Shown here: positions 17,241-25,148 of the stretch, piece by piece
Position numbering within the stretch: the first letter of the stretch is position 1
Layout of the letters: every line of letters begins with the position of its first letter
Source: JAFLCA01 sp041907145
GTDB taxonomy: Bacteria; Bdellovibrionota_C; UBA2361; JAFLCA01
Assembly: GCA_041907145.1 (NCBI GenBank)
Contig: JAYRHW010000133.1
Span: 1 to 42,247, forward strand
Direction: 5' to 3'
DNA length: 42,247 nt
Position numbers and translations under genes: made by a program
Notes under the pieces: generated by a model
The model's database searches: none
The model's input: the letters and a program-made list of their open reading frames with translations, nothing else
Told to the model about the DNA's origin: nothing

Positions 17241-19491
17241 ATTCCTGGCGAGGATCGCTCCCTTGGTAACGCAAAGAAGAAAATTGGCACTGTGGTGGCG
17301 AAGAACGGGCATGGCCGCGCGCGTTGGGATTTTCGCCCTCTTGGCCTGTGTGCTGGCCTTCCTGGTATACAGCCAGCGTCCGCAGGAGGATTCGCCAAAT
17401 CTGGGGCACAGCCTGGTTGTCTTTCTACTCGTCAACCTCAATATAGCCCTGCTCTGCGTCCTGGCCTTCTTAATCGGCCGAAATATCGTGAAGTTGATCT
17501 TCGATCGCCGGCGCAACATTCTTGGCTCCAAGTTGCGTCTGCGATTGGTCACGGCATTCGTCGGGTTGACGATCATTCCAACGGCCTTTCTGTTCCTCTT
17601 GGCCAGCGGCTTGCTGACGCGGGCGATGGAGGGCTGGTTCTCCGAGCAGGTGGAAGCGTCCGTAGGGGGCGCAGTAGAAGTAGCCAAATACCACTATGCT
17701 ACGCTTAAAGAATCTTCGCTTTCGGCAGCCGAGCGCTTAGTACGCGAAGCACGTGCCGGAGCTCCCCTCGGAGACAAGACCGCGCTGCTCGCCTGGCTTG
17801 AGGAGCGCCGCAAGGAGGAGAGATTGTTCGCCGTGCGGATTTTCAGCGAACCCTCCCGTGAACTTGCCGAGGTGCATAACGCGGCCGCCGTGATTCCTAC
17901 GTTCGCCGAGCCGGAGCCGAATGCGGGTGCTCTCCAAAAGGCCTTCGGTGGTGAAGAGGGAGTGCTGTTCGAGGAGAACGAGGCCAGCCAGTTCGTGCGT
18001 GCCTATGTGCCGGCGCCGCTGGGGGGCCGTACCGGCGCCCTTATCGCCACTATCCGCATTAGCCCGGAGATTTCCCAGGCTCTCGCAGCGGTCAATGATT
18101 CATATACTGAGTACGAACGACGCAAAGTGTTTCGCGCCCCGGTGAAGTCCGGTTACTTCTTGACGCTTTCGATGATCACCGGACTTATTGTGTTCGCCGC
18201 AATTTGGATCGGATTTTACATCGCGAAAGAGCTCGTCGTGCCGATCCAGAAACTTGCTGAAGGTACACGAGCAGTAGCACGGGGAGACTATGATTTCCAC
18301 ATTCGAGCAGGTGGGGACGATGAGCTTGCCCTTCTGGTGAAATCATTCAACACCATGACCAGCGATCTTAAGCAATCGCGGGCGGAGGCCGAGGGGAGAA
18401 GGCTGTACATAGAGGCCATTCTCGGAAACTTGGCTGTAGGAGTAATCGGCCTCGATACCAAGGGGGTTATCACTTCCGTTAACGGCCCAGCTGCGAGGCT
18501 ATTTGGCATTCAAGACTCGGAAGGTGTGCGTCAACGACCGATTCGCGAAGTGATGCGCCCCCAGGATTTGGAGCAGATTCTTCCTCTCATCGAGCAGTTC
18601 GAGGCGGATGCGTCGGAGGTGCGGAGCAGCGAGCGCGAGCTCAGCATCGAGTCCTCCGGCACGGAGTCGAAGGTGTTGTGCACCGTGGGGCCGATCAAGA
18701 GTCAGTCTGGCGAGGTGATTGGAATAGTGCTGCTCTTCGACGATATCACCGAGCTTTCCAAGGCCCAGCATATGGCTGCTTGGCGCGAGGTGGCCCGGCG
18801 AATCGCGCACGAAATCAAGAACCCACTGACTCCTATTCAGCTCTCCGCCCAGCGTTTGCAGAAGCTGCTTCCGGAACTGCATGCCCCGCCGTCAGTTTCG
18901 GAGGCTGCGGGCATTATCGTCGAAAACGTCGCTTCGATTAAGCGATTGGCAAACGAGTTTTCGAATTTTGCGCGTATGCCGACGGCCGAGTTCAGGAGTT
19001 CGGATATCAATAGCTTGATCGCTGCTGCGATAGCGCCGTTTGCCGAAAGCCACTCGGATATCGTCTTTCAGTTCATTCCTGACACGCGCATTCCGGAGTT
19101 GATGCTTGATCGGGAGCAGATTCGTCGAGTCATCATCAATTTAATCGATAATGCAATTGGGGCCCTGAGCAAGGAGGGGGATCGCAGTCCGTTTGGCGGC
19201 GAAGGCGCGAGAATCGTGATAAGGACCTCCTTCGATTTTGCGACACGAATGGTCGCCATTGAAGTCAGCGACAACGGGCCTGGCGTACCGGGCTCTGATA
19301 AGGTCCGTATCTTCGAGCCCTACTTCACCACGAAGGCAGGCGGGAGCGGCCTAGGACTGGCCATCGTGACTTCGATTGTCTCGGATCACCAGGGGCAAAT
19401 TCGTGTATTCGACAATCGGCCTCGTGGGGCGCGCTTTGTCGTGGAACTTCCGGCGCAGCAGCGCGCCACGACGCAGCGCCGACTGGCGTAA
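17203..19491 (+). CDS. NtrY-like membrane sensor histidine kinase
   Basis: A 762-residue membrane kinase. Membrane segments are predicted near 39-57, 68-92, 113-137 and 318-341. The periplasmic sensor loop lies between the last two. A HAMP domain follows (about 342-395), then a PAS domain (about 405-515), a HisKA domain with RIAHEIKNPLTP (His536), and an HATPase with NLIDNAIGA, DNGPGVP and GSGLGLAIV. This domain order matches NtrY, which in other bacteria signals nitrogen or envelope/redox status to the sigma-54 regulator NtrX. No ntrX is adjacent; the next gene is fbp. The ATG at 17203 overlaps the DUF4390-like gene by 38 bases. A shorter start is possible because the first 20 residues carry no family motif. 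Confidence 0.88.
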   Translation: MTPGGSTLVSYDKFLARIAPLVTQRRKLALWWRRTGMAARVGIFALLACVLAFLVYSQRPQEDSPNLGHSLVVFLLVNLNIALLCVLAFLIGRNIVKLIFDRRRNILGSKLRLRLVTAFVGLTIIPTAFLFLLASGLLTRAMEGWFSEQVEASVGGAVEVAKYHYATLKESSLSAAERLVREARAGAPLGDKTALLAWLEERRKEERLFAVRIFSEPSRELAEVHNAAAVIPTFAEPEPNAGALQKAFGGEEGVLFEENEASQFVRAYVPAPLGGRTGALIATIRISPEISQALAAVNDSYTEYERRKVFRAPVKSGYFLTLSMITGLIVFAAIWIGFYIAKELVVPIQKLAEGTRAVARGDYDFHIRAGGDDELALLVKSFNTMTSDLKQSRAEAEGRRLYIEAILGNLAVGVIGLDTKGVITSVNGPAARLFGIQDSEGVRQRPIREVMRPQDLEQILPLIEQFEADASEVRSSERELSIESSGTESKVLCTVGPIKSQSGEVIGIVLLFDDITELSKAQHMAAWREVARRIAHEIKNPLTPIQLSAQRLQKLLPELHAPPSVSEAAGIIVENVASIKRLANEFSNFARMPTAEFRSSDINSLIAAAIAPFAESHSDIVFQFIPDTRIPELMLDREQIRRVIINLIDNAIGALSKEGDRSPFGGEGARIVIRTSFDFATRMVAIEVSDNGPGVPGSDKVRIFEPYFTTKAGGSGLGLAIVTSIVSDHQGQIRVFDNRPRGARFVVELPAQQRATTQRRLA

Positions 19492-19580
19492 GGGCCAGCC
19501 AAATTTGATTTGTCAGCCCAGCACGACCAGAGGTATGGTTGAGCAATTGCTGCGTCTATTTCGAACCTTGCGAGGTCGTG

Positions 19581-20576
19581 ATGATCCCAACTCTGAATCT
19601 AACCCGTTTTATTCATCAACAGTCCCGCAAATACGCCAATACGACCGGCGAACTGACCGACTTGCTGAATTCGATCGCGTTTGGCGTGAAGATTATTAGT
19701 CAGCTAGTCGCGACGGCAGGCTTTAAAGGCCTCTATGGCTATACGGGCCACAAAAATGTGCAAGGGGAGGCTACTCAGATATTGGACGAAGAATCCGATC
19801 GCACCCTCGTGGAGTTGTTGAGTTCCTCCGGGCATTTCGCCTCTTTGGTCTCCGAGGAGAGAGATACAATCGTGACAGTCGAGGAGGCGCGCGGCAGCGG
19901 TAAGTATGTCGTGGCCTTCGATCCTCTCGATGGCTCCAGTAATCTAGGCTCGAATATTCCCGTGGGTACGATCTTTGCGATTTGGCGCAAACAGAATCCA
20001 AAGGCGCCGGCCTCGACCAATGACTTCATGCAAACCGGACGTACTTTGGTAGCAGCCGGTTATGCGGTTTATGGCGCGAAGACATCCTTCGTATATTCGG
20101 CGGGGGATGGAGTCCATGGGTTCACGCTTGACCCAAGTATTGGAGAGTTCATTTTGACGGATGAAAGTATTCGTACTCCTGAGCGAGGGAAGACATATAG
20201 TATCAACGAGGGGAACTCGGGGTCCTGGCATTCTGATGTGGATCGCTATATTTCGCTTCTCAAAAAGGACGATAAGACTCTGGGGACTCCCTATTCGGCG
20301 CGGTATGTCGGATCGCTTGTCGCTGACTTCGATAGAAATCTCAAGAATGGCGGAGTATTTCTTTACCCTGCAGATAAGAAGAATGCGAATGGCAAGCTTC
20401 GATTGCTTTATGAATGCGTGCCACTAAGCTTCATCGCCGAGCAAGCCGGTGGGATGGCCATAAATGGCGGGGTCGCTATTCTGGATATTGTGCCGACCGA
20501 TATTCATCAACGCGTACCGCTCATTATCGGCAGTAGGCACGAGATTGAATTGTTCAAAAAGGTGGCGGCAGGCTAA
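19581..20576 (+). CDS. fbp: Fructose-1,6-bisphosphatase class I
   Basis: A 331-residue enzyme that hydrolyses fructose-1,6-bisphosphate to fructose-6-phosphate, the committed gluconeogenic step. The metal-binding signature AFDPLDGSSNLGSNIPVGTI is intact, as are the SEERDT acidic site, the ARYVGSLVADF substrate region and a C-terminal LRLLYECVPLSFIAEQAGG block. I chose the ATG at 19581 with GAGGT just upstream; an in-frame TTG at 19539 would add 14 residues without family support. It lies 89 bases after the kinase gene. Its stop is one base from the stop of the small gene on the opposite strand. Together with proline and acyl-CoA catabolism it suits growth on amino acids. Confidence 0.95.
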   Translation: MIPTLNLTRFIHQQSRKYANTTGELTDLLNSIAFGVKIISQLVATAGFKGLYGYTGHKNVQGEATQILDEESDRTLVELLSSSGHFASLVSEERDTIVTVEEARGSGKYVVAFDPLDGSSNLGSNIPVGTIFAIWRKQNPKAPASTNDFMQTGRTLVAAGYAVYGAKTSFVYSAGDGVHGFTLDPSIGEFILTDESIRTPERGKTYSINEGNSGSWHSDVDRYISLLKKDDKTLGTPYSARYVGSLVADFDRNLKNGGVFLYPADKKNANGKLRLLYECVPLSFIAEQAGGMAINGGVAILDIVPTDIHQRVPLIIGSRHEIELFKKVAAG

Positions 20577-20577
20577 C

Positions 20578-20877
20578 TTACTGCGGCCCAGTCTTTTGGA
20601 TCACTCGAAGCGCGCGGATGCCATCTCGAGTTATCTGCCAAGTTTTGGAGGTGAAGTCGCCTTCAGGATGCGGAGCCACCAACTTTTGTCCCTCGAGAAT
20701 GAAGAGATAGCGCTGCACTTCGCGCTCATCGCGCAAGCCGCTTAGCTCCGCAATCTCGTTCAGCTGGAAAAGGCGAGGGTTTGTCGGAGGAGTGTCCTTG
20801 GACAGGGTCCGCAGCACCGTAATCTGATTGAGATACGATTCGCTGATATTCTTTGTAAGCTTCGGTGCTTTTGCCAT
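20578..20877 (-). CDS. Small winged-helix-like protein
   Basis: A 99-residue basic protein I cannot name. Residues about 38-90 read like a winged helix: a helix-turn-helix (FQLNEIAELSGLRDEREVQRYLFILEG) followed by two strands and a last helix (SKTWQITRDGIRALRVI). Such folds usually bind DNA or act as small regulators. It converges on fbp with one base between stop codons, so overlapping transcripts are likely. The ATG at 20877 has no good Shine-Dalgarno. Its target is unknown; nearby candidates are only positional guesses. Confidence 0.6.
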   Translation of the reverse strand: MAKAPKLTKNISESYLNQITVLRTLSKDTPPTNPRLFQLNEIAELSGLRDEREVQRYLFILEGQKLVAPHPEGDFTSKTWQITRDGIRALRVIQKTGPQ

Positions 20878-20948
20878 CGCTCGCGTACCCCACGTAAATG
20901 ACCGAGCAAATTCAAGGAGCGCTCAGTGGAGAGGCAAATTTACACTAA

Positions 20949-20981
20949 AGCCTGTGGGTAAGCAAATGAGGCTCGCAGGCT
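20949..20981 (-). terminator. Weak candidate terminator after the gspLMN/coiled-coil genes
   Basis: AGCCTG at 20949-20954 pairs with CAGGCT at 20976-20981 around a long loop, with one further mismatched pair. On the minus strand it is followed by TTTAGTGTAAATTT, a poor U-tract. It lies between the 3' end of the coiled-coil gene and the winged-helix gene. Support is weak. Confidence 0.25.
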
Positions 20982-21047
20982 AACCACTTGAAATTGCACT
21001 ATTTAGCCAGGCAATGCGAGGCTGGAAGGGGTTATATACAAGGCTGA

Positions 21048-21713
21048 TCAGTCGCCCAATTGTTGCTCGACCAGCTTGGTATACTCATCCTCGAGGTCCA
21101 AATGCTGCTGTCTGAGCGCGTCTAAGCGCTGATGAACCTGCTCGTATTCACCGAGTAAATCACGAAGGCGCGAACCTGCCGCGGTCATAGAATTAGATAG
21201 TTCTTGCAATACTCCGCGCTGATCCTGAGACAGCTCGATGGAATCCATGATGTTATCGAGATTCTTTAGCGACGCAGCCAGTTTTTGCTCAAGGGTGATC
21301 GACTCAGTCGATAGATCTTCATGCTTGGAGAGTAGCTCTTGCAGCTTGCTTTCATCCTCGACCTTCGCTGATTTCATTTCTTGCTGGTGAGCTTCCTTCT
21401 CCTCTACCAGTTTCTGAGAAGTTCCAAGCTTGGTCTCGATTTGTTTGAGAGTATTCTTTTCCTTCTCCAAGTCCGTTTGAGCTGTGGTGAGCAATGTACC
21501 CAGGCTATCGAGCTGCGCTCTGGCCGCATAGCTATCCTTGTATTGGATCAGGGAGCGAGCCTCTCCGGTCCTGGTCGCGATCTCCTGTAGCAGCGAGTCC
21601 TTGCCGGCCGAAGTCGAACTTAGAAATTTCTTTTTGAGCGTCGTTACAGATGCTACGACAGCTCCAGCGCAAATAAGCGCCATCACTACGGCTATTCCGA
21701 AAAGCAATCCCAT
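21048..21713 (-). CDS. Membrane-anchored coiled-coil protein, last gene of the gspLMN cluster
   Basis: An unrecognised 221-residue protein. One N-terminal membrane segment (about 2-25, GLLFGIAVVMALICAGAVV) is followed by a Ser/Lys linker and a long heptad-rich region (about 40-220) dense in Glu, Lys, Gln and Leu, ending in QQLGD. The topology suggests a single-pass inner-membrane protein with a long helical rod, probably periplasmic. I chose the ATG at 21713; the frame is open to a GTG at 21812, but that version puts a non-hydrophobic stretch before the anchor. It lies 121 bases downstream of gspN in the same direction, so it may belong to the secretion operon as an accessory. No sequence motif links it to type II secretion, so that is contextual only. 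Confidence 0.7.
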   Translation of the reverse strand: MGLLFGIAVVMALICAGAVVASVTTLKKKFLSSTSAGKDSLLQEIATRTGEARSLIQYKDSYAARAQLDSLGTLLTTAQTDLEKEKNTLKQIETKLGTSQKLVEEKEAHQQEMKSAKVEDESKLQELLSKHEDLSTESITLEQKLAASLKNLDNIMDSIELSQDQRGVLQELSNSMTAAGSRLRDLLGEYEQVHQRLDALRQQHLDLEDEYTKLVEQQLGD

Positions 21714-21834
21714 GACCCTATAATTTGAGGTAGATAGCGCGAGTCTCCAAGCCTCAATCTGTGCAAAAGCGCCTCCTGAGCATAGCAGACCGCCATCGGG
21801 GGGGCTATCCACCTAAATAGGAAGGGGGTCGTCG

Positions 21835-22749
21835 CTACATTCGGCTGAATTTTGCTTCTGGCAGCCCGCCGGCGGAGCCGTGCGCGGTAACCCGAAAGCG
21901 CTGAGCGGAGGTATCCAGAACCTGGTTGCTAAGCAGCGGGAGGTATATGCCGAAGACTCGCAACCCTTCCTCGCTGAGTTCGACGGCGCCATCGATACTC
22001 CAGCCCCTAAACCTCCCGTTAGTGTCGAGGTCCGCTCGGCCAGTGCAGCGAGCATTGCCGAGGGAGGAGGTAAGGCGCCAGTCCTTGAGCAGCAGCTCGG
22101 AACCCTCAAGCGAAAGCTCTAGCTCGCTGTTAAGAGCTGAAAAAGCAGGAAGCTCGACATTGAAGGGCAGGTTAAAGTTAGCAAGCGCAAACGAGCTGGG
22201 CTGCGGCTTCTCCACGGAAATTAATTTAAGAACGAACTCGCCAGTTGGGGAGCTGGCGGCGCCAATGCTTAGTTGGGGAACGCTAGCCTCGAGAGTTCCC
22301 GATCGAATGCCGACGCCAGCCAGGGGAGGCAAGGAAGCTAGCTGAATGTTCTCGAAGCCAAACTGAATCTCGGCCCGCTTGGAGCCGGTTAGGTACCGCA
22401 GTTTCCCCCGCGCGCTGCCGCCATAGAGTGCCCCCGACATCGAAACGCTGGGTGCGGAGCTAAGAAGGCTGAAAAAATTGGGATAGATCTCGAATGTGTC
22501 GGCTTGTATAGGAAAGAGCATCTTGGGAAGGAGCATTTGCACGTTGTAGGCACGAAATGCCAAGGGACTAAGCTCCGTACCGCCGATTCGCAAGCCAATC
22601 TTGGATTGCTGGGCTGCTGACACCAGTTGCTGCTCTACGAAATCGGTGTAGCGCCTGGGCTGCACCATGAAGAGCGCCGCAATGAGCAGCGCCGCCCCAC
22701 CGACGAGGAGGAACGTTCCCCAGAATATAATTCGAATCAGTCGTTTCAT
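21835..22749 (-). CDS. gspN: Type II secretion system protein GspN
   Basis: A 304-residue protein with one N-terminal membrane segment (about 6-29) and a long periplasmic, strand-rich domain with repeated amphipathic beta patterns (LRIGGTELSPLAFRAYNVQ, VSMSGALYGGSARGKLRY, LKDWRLTSSLGNARCTG). This agrees with GspN, which is found only in some T2SS and is related to AsmA-like beta-rich proteins. It follows gspM by 16 bases. The start lacks a Shine-Dalgarno, being preceded by a C-rich stretch on the coding strand, so translation is probably coupled to gspM. Assignment rests on fold pattern and on position after gspL-M; moderate to good. Confidence 0.8.
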   Translation of the reverse strand: MKRLIRIIFWGTFLLVGGAALLIAALFMVQPRRYTDFVEQQLVSAAQQSKIGLRIGGTELSPLAFRAYNVQMLLPKMLFPIQADTFEIYPNFFSLLSSAPSVSMSGALYGGSARGKLRYLTGSKRAEIQFGFENIQLASLPPLAGVGIRSGTLEASVPQLSIGAASSPTGEFVLKLISVEKPQPSSFALANFNLPFNVELPAFSALNSELELSLEGSELLLKDWRLTSSLGNARCTGRADLDTNGRFRGWSIDGAVELSEEGLRVFGIYLPLLSNQVLDTSAQRFRVTAHGSAGGLPEAKFSRM

Positions 22750-22765
22750 GAGGGGGGAGGTGTCG

Positions 22766-23338
22766 CTACTTGATCTTTCTTATGCTGCTTGCGTCGATGT
22801 CCACCTCTAAGCGATCAGCGAACTTGCTCTTTTGTAAATCGACTTTGCTGACGATCAGCGGGCGTGGACCGTGGGTCAGTTCTTTGAGAAATTCCACGAG
22901 CGTATCAAGACTTACGGTAGTGAACTTGATATTAAAAGGCGTTTGTTCGTAGCTGCCCGCAAACTCTTTGGGCTGGCTATCCTTGATCGTGAAACCGTTG
23001 GTTATCCCGGCCTTGCTTCTCACCATGGTCTCCAAATGCGAGAGGGCCCCTTCCTTGAACTCGATCCCCTTGTAATCCGCTTCGATTTTATCGCGACGTG
23101 CCTTGAGCTTCATGTAGCGTTCGATACTTGTGCCCACTCCTTTCATATTCAGTTCCAGGCTCGCCAATCGTTCGTCTTGTCGCCTGAATGCCTCGCGAAT
23201 TGGTTCATAGATCTGGTACAGAAGCATGGAAATCGCGACAAGCACGGCGAGGATAATTATGCCCTTCTCGCGCTTGGTGAGGGCCTGAAACTTGGTCAAG
23301 GCGCTTTGATATACGGGGAGGGAGGTAATGGCGTTCAT
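22766..23338 (-). CDS. gspM: Type II secretion system protein GspM
   Basis: A 190-residue inner-membrane platform subunit. A short cytoplasmic N-terminus is followed by one membrane segment (about 25-45, GIIILAVLVAISMLLYQIY), a coiled stretch (about 46-95), and a ferredoxin-like periplasmic domain (about 110-190, with SLDTLVEFLKEL and LIVSKVDLQ). GspM partners GspL and helps couple the ATPase to pseudopilus assembly. It starts 3 bases after the gspL stop and ends 16 bases before gspN, a tight operon. Confidence 0.87.
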   Translation of the reverse strand: MNAITSLPVYQSALTKFQALTKREKGIIILAVLVAISMLLYQIYEPIREAFRRQDERLASLELNMKGVGTSIERYMKLKARRDKIEADYKGIEFKEGALSHLETMVRSKAGITNGFTIKDSQPKEFAGSYEQTPFNIKFTTVSLDTLVEFLKELTHGPRPLIVSKVDLQKSKFADRLEVDIDASSIRKIK

Positions 23339-23341
23339 GTT

Positions 23342-24811
23342 CTATTCACACAGCAGGATGTCAAGATTGAAGCCTCGCAGGTTCGGTTTGCCAGCTACCG
23401 ATGCATTCGTTTCTTTACGAACGCGGCAATATACATTTTTCTTGCGTTTGAGCTGGCGTTCGATTTTTTCCATTGCAGCGTAGTCCGGCGCGGTGCCATC
23501 CACGCGCATCTTGTTCCCGTCGATCTTGACTCGAGTCACGGCGATGCCTGCTGAGAGAGGCAAATCGGCGGCAATCTCCGCAAGGTAATCCAAGGGTGTC
23601 AATGACGAAAGAGAGCCGAGATTTGCAAGCTCCTGCTCGAGCTTTCGGTTTGCTCCCTCAAGAGCATCCAGCTCTGCCCCCGGGGGGATGTCCAAGTCCG
23701 GAAGCGCACGAGTTACTTCGCTGCGAATGGCGGACTGCAATTTAGTAAGATGGTGTTCGCGCAGAGTATACACCCCGATCGCAGTTAGTAGGCCGACCAA
23801 CAACGTTCCCAGTACATAGGGGGAGAGCGAGCGCAGTCCTCGTGCAAGTTCGCGAAGCTGAGGACTGTACGCGAATTCACGGACACGAAAATTAGTCAGT
23901 ATGGGCGGCGGCGCGGCGTCCTGGGCAAAAACCGAGGCCAAGCAGGCAATCGCAGTTGAATCATCGGCGGCTTTCACTAACTCGGGTGCCGGCAGCGTGC
24001 CGACCGGAATATCGAGCGCCTCCTGAAGCCCCTCTGGGACCTGGGATCCGAGCCAGAGGACTTTTGAGACTGATTTCCCATAGCGCTGTTGAACGAGGGA
24101 GAGGGTCAGCCGAATCTCTCTGCCGATTTCCGTGGTCCCCACCTTTGACATCAGGCTGGTATCAATCACGCGATCGACTCGAGCGCGGCCGTCAACGAGC
24201 GCTACCACGCATAAAAAGCGTTCGCGAGAGAAGATAATAGCGCTGTCAGCGGGAATAGCACCCTTGTTGAGAACTGCCGCAGCCTCGAGAACCCCCGCGG
24301 GGGTAGACACCATGAAGGGCTCGAATCCCGCAGATTTGCAGGCCTGCAATGTCCTTTGAACGGTCGCGCGAGGCAGCAATCCGACGTGAATATCATGCCC
24401 TTTAGCCGGGCGCTGTCCGAGGGCTCGGTAATGTAGAAGGAAGCTTTCGAGGTCGAAAGGTAAAAGATCCTGAACTTCGGCATCGACAACGCGCTCGATA
24501 TCTCTATTCGAGGCGAAGGGCAGATCGAGATTCAATGAGAGATAGTCTTGGGGAGGAATGATCAGAATAGAAGAAGTCCATGGCGTTTTGATGGCCTCGA
24601 GGACGGCCTTGAGCTGGGCCGCGGGACCGGCGATATCGGGTACCGGACCAGATGCCTCTACGCCATTTGCCACTGCGGGCACAGGTAGTGCGCCGTTCAC
24701 GTCAAATTCGAAGCGATGAATTTCCTGTATCGAGGCTTGATCGCCGTCAATTTGCATGACCACGGCGGCTGCCGGGGAGCAGCTGGTATCGATACTAAGG
24801 ACAGATTGCAT
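23342..24811 (-). CDS. gspL: Type II secretion system protein GspL
   Basis: A 489-residue bitopic protein that recruits the GspE ATPase. The cytoplasmic part (1-325) has a PilM/actin-like fold, with the SVLSIDTSCSPAAAVV opening, VVDAEVQDLLPFDLESF and a long central sheet region. It is followed by one membrane segment (about 340-362) and a periplasmic coil plus ferredoxin-like domain (about 370-489, ending ILLCE). It begins the gspL-M-N block with an ATG at 24811. In most T2SS operons gspK lies directly upstream; here the upstream neighbour is a repeat-bearing intergenic region and an oppositely oriented gene. gspL therefore needs its own promoter, which I could not identify with confidence. 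Confidence 0.88.
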   Translation of the reverse strand: MQSVLSIDTSCSPAAAVVMQIDGDQASIQEIHRFEFDVNGALPVPAVANGVEASGPVPDIAGPAAQLKAVLEAIKTPWTSSILIIPPQDYLSLNLDLPFASNRDIERVVDAEVQDLLPFDLESFLLHYRALGQRPAKGHDIHVGLLPRATVQRTLQACKSAGFEPFMVSTPAGVLEAAAVLNKGAIPADSAIIFSRERFLCVVALVDGRARVDRVIDTSLMSKVGTTEIGREIRLTLSLVQQRYGKSVSKVLWLGSQVPEGLQEALDIPVGTLPAPELVKAADDSTAIACLASVFAQDAAPPPILTNFRVREFAYSPQLRELARGLRSLSPYVLGTLLVGLLTAIGVYTLREHHLTKLQSAIRSEVTRALPDLDIPPGAELDALEGANRKLEQELANLGSLSSLTPLDYLAEIAADLPLSAGIAVTRVKIDGNKMRVDGTAPDYAAMEKIERQLKRKKNVYCRVRKETNASVAGKPNLRGFNLDILLCE

Positions 24812-25148
24812 ACAGTGTTATTGTGTCACCCGGGTGCAGGCCCCGCAAGGTTGTGTATTTTCAAGCTTTGTTGGCGGGCGAGAGGCATTCGTGCCGGCGC
24901 GAAGTAAGTGTCTCAAACTGTCGATCGAAGCCGAGAAGTTCGAAAGATGCTTCTAAATGGGACTGTCCCATTTTTTAATTGGGACTGTCCCATTTTCTGC
25001 GCCTGAGGCGATTCGTTTTTTCATTGTATTTCAGCTACTTATAGTAAATGCTTAATTCCAGCCTCCAGGTATGTCGACAGTAGATAGACTTTTTGAAAAG
25101 TTAGAATCTCCCAGCTGCGGCTGGCCATTTAATTTCAAGGGACTTCAA
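24812..25148. other. Divergent intergenic region with palindromic repeats, at the position expected for gspK
   Basis: This stretch of 337 bases separates gspL (minus) from the secreted-protein gene (plus), so it must hold promoters for both directions. It contains the twin palindromic repeat at 24958-24996. The part from 25000 to 25140 is AT-richer than the coding DNA around it (TTTTTCATTGTATTTCAG and CTTATAGTAAATGC are examples), consistent with promoter DNA for the plus-strand gene. I looked for remnants of a gspK coding sequence on the minus strand and saw none. Confidence 0.6.
24958..24996. repeat. Tandem palindromic repeat (REP-like), two exact copies
   Basis: A 17-base unit TGGGACTGTCCCATTTT occurs twice in direct orientation, at 24958-24974 and 24980-24996. 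Each contains the inverted repeat GGGAC-T-GTCCC. Such short palindromes with T-rich tails, in pairs between genes, resemble REP elements mobilised by RAYT-type transposases; none is in this window. Each copy could also form a small hairpin with a U-tract on the plus strand. That only two copies lie here is what I can see; genome-wide copy number would decide the class. Confidence 0.7.

Noticed and set aside
24861..24971. A 36-codon minus-strand ORF starting inside the first palindromic repeat (opening MGQSHLEASFELL)
   Set aside because: It has no ribosome site, starts in a repeat, and shows no gspK features; it is most likely chance.
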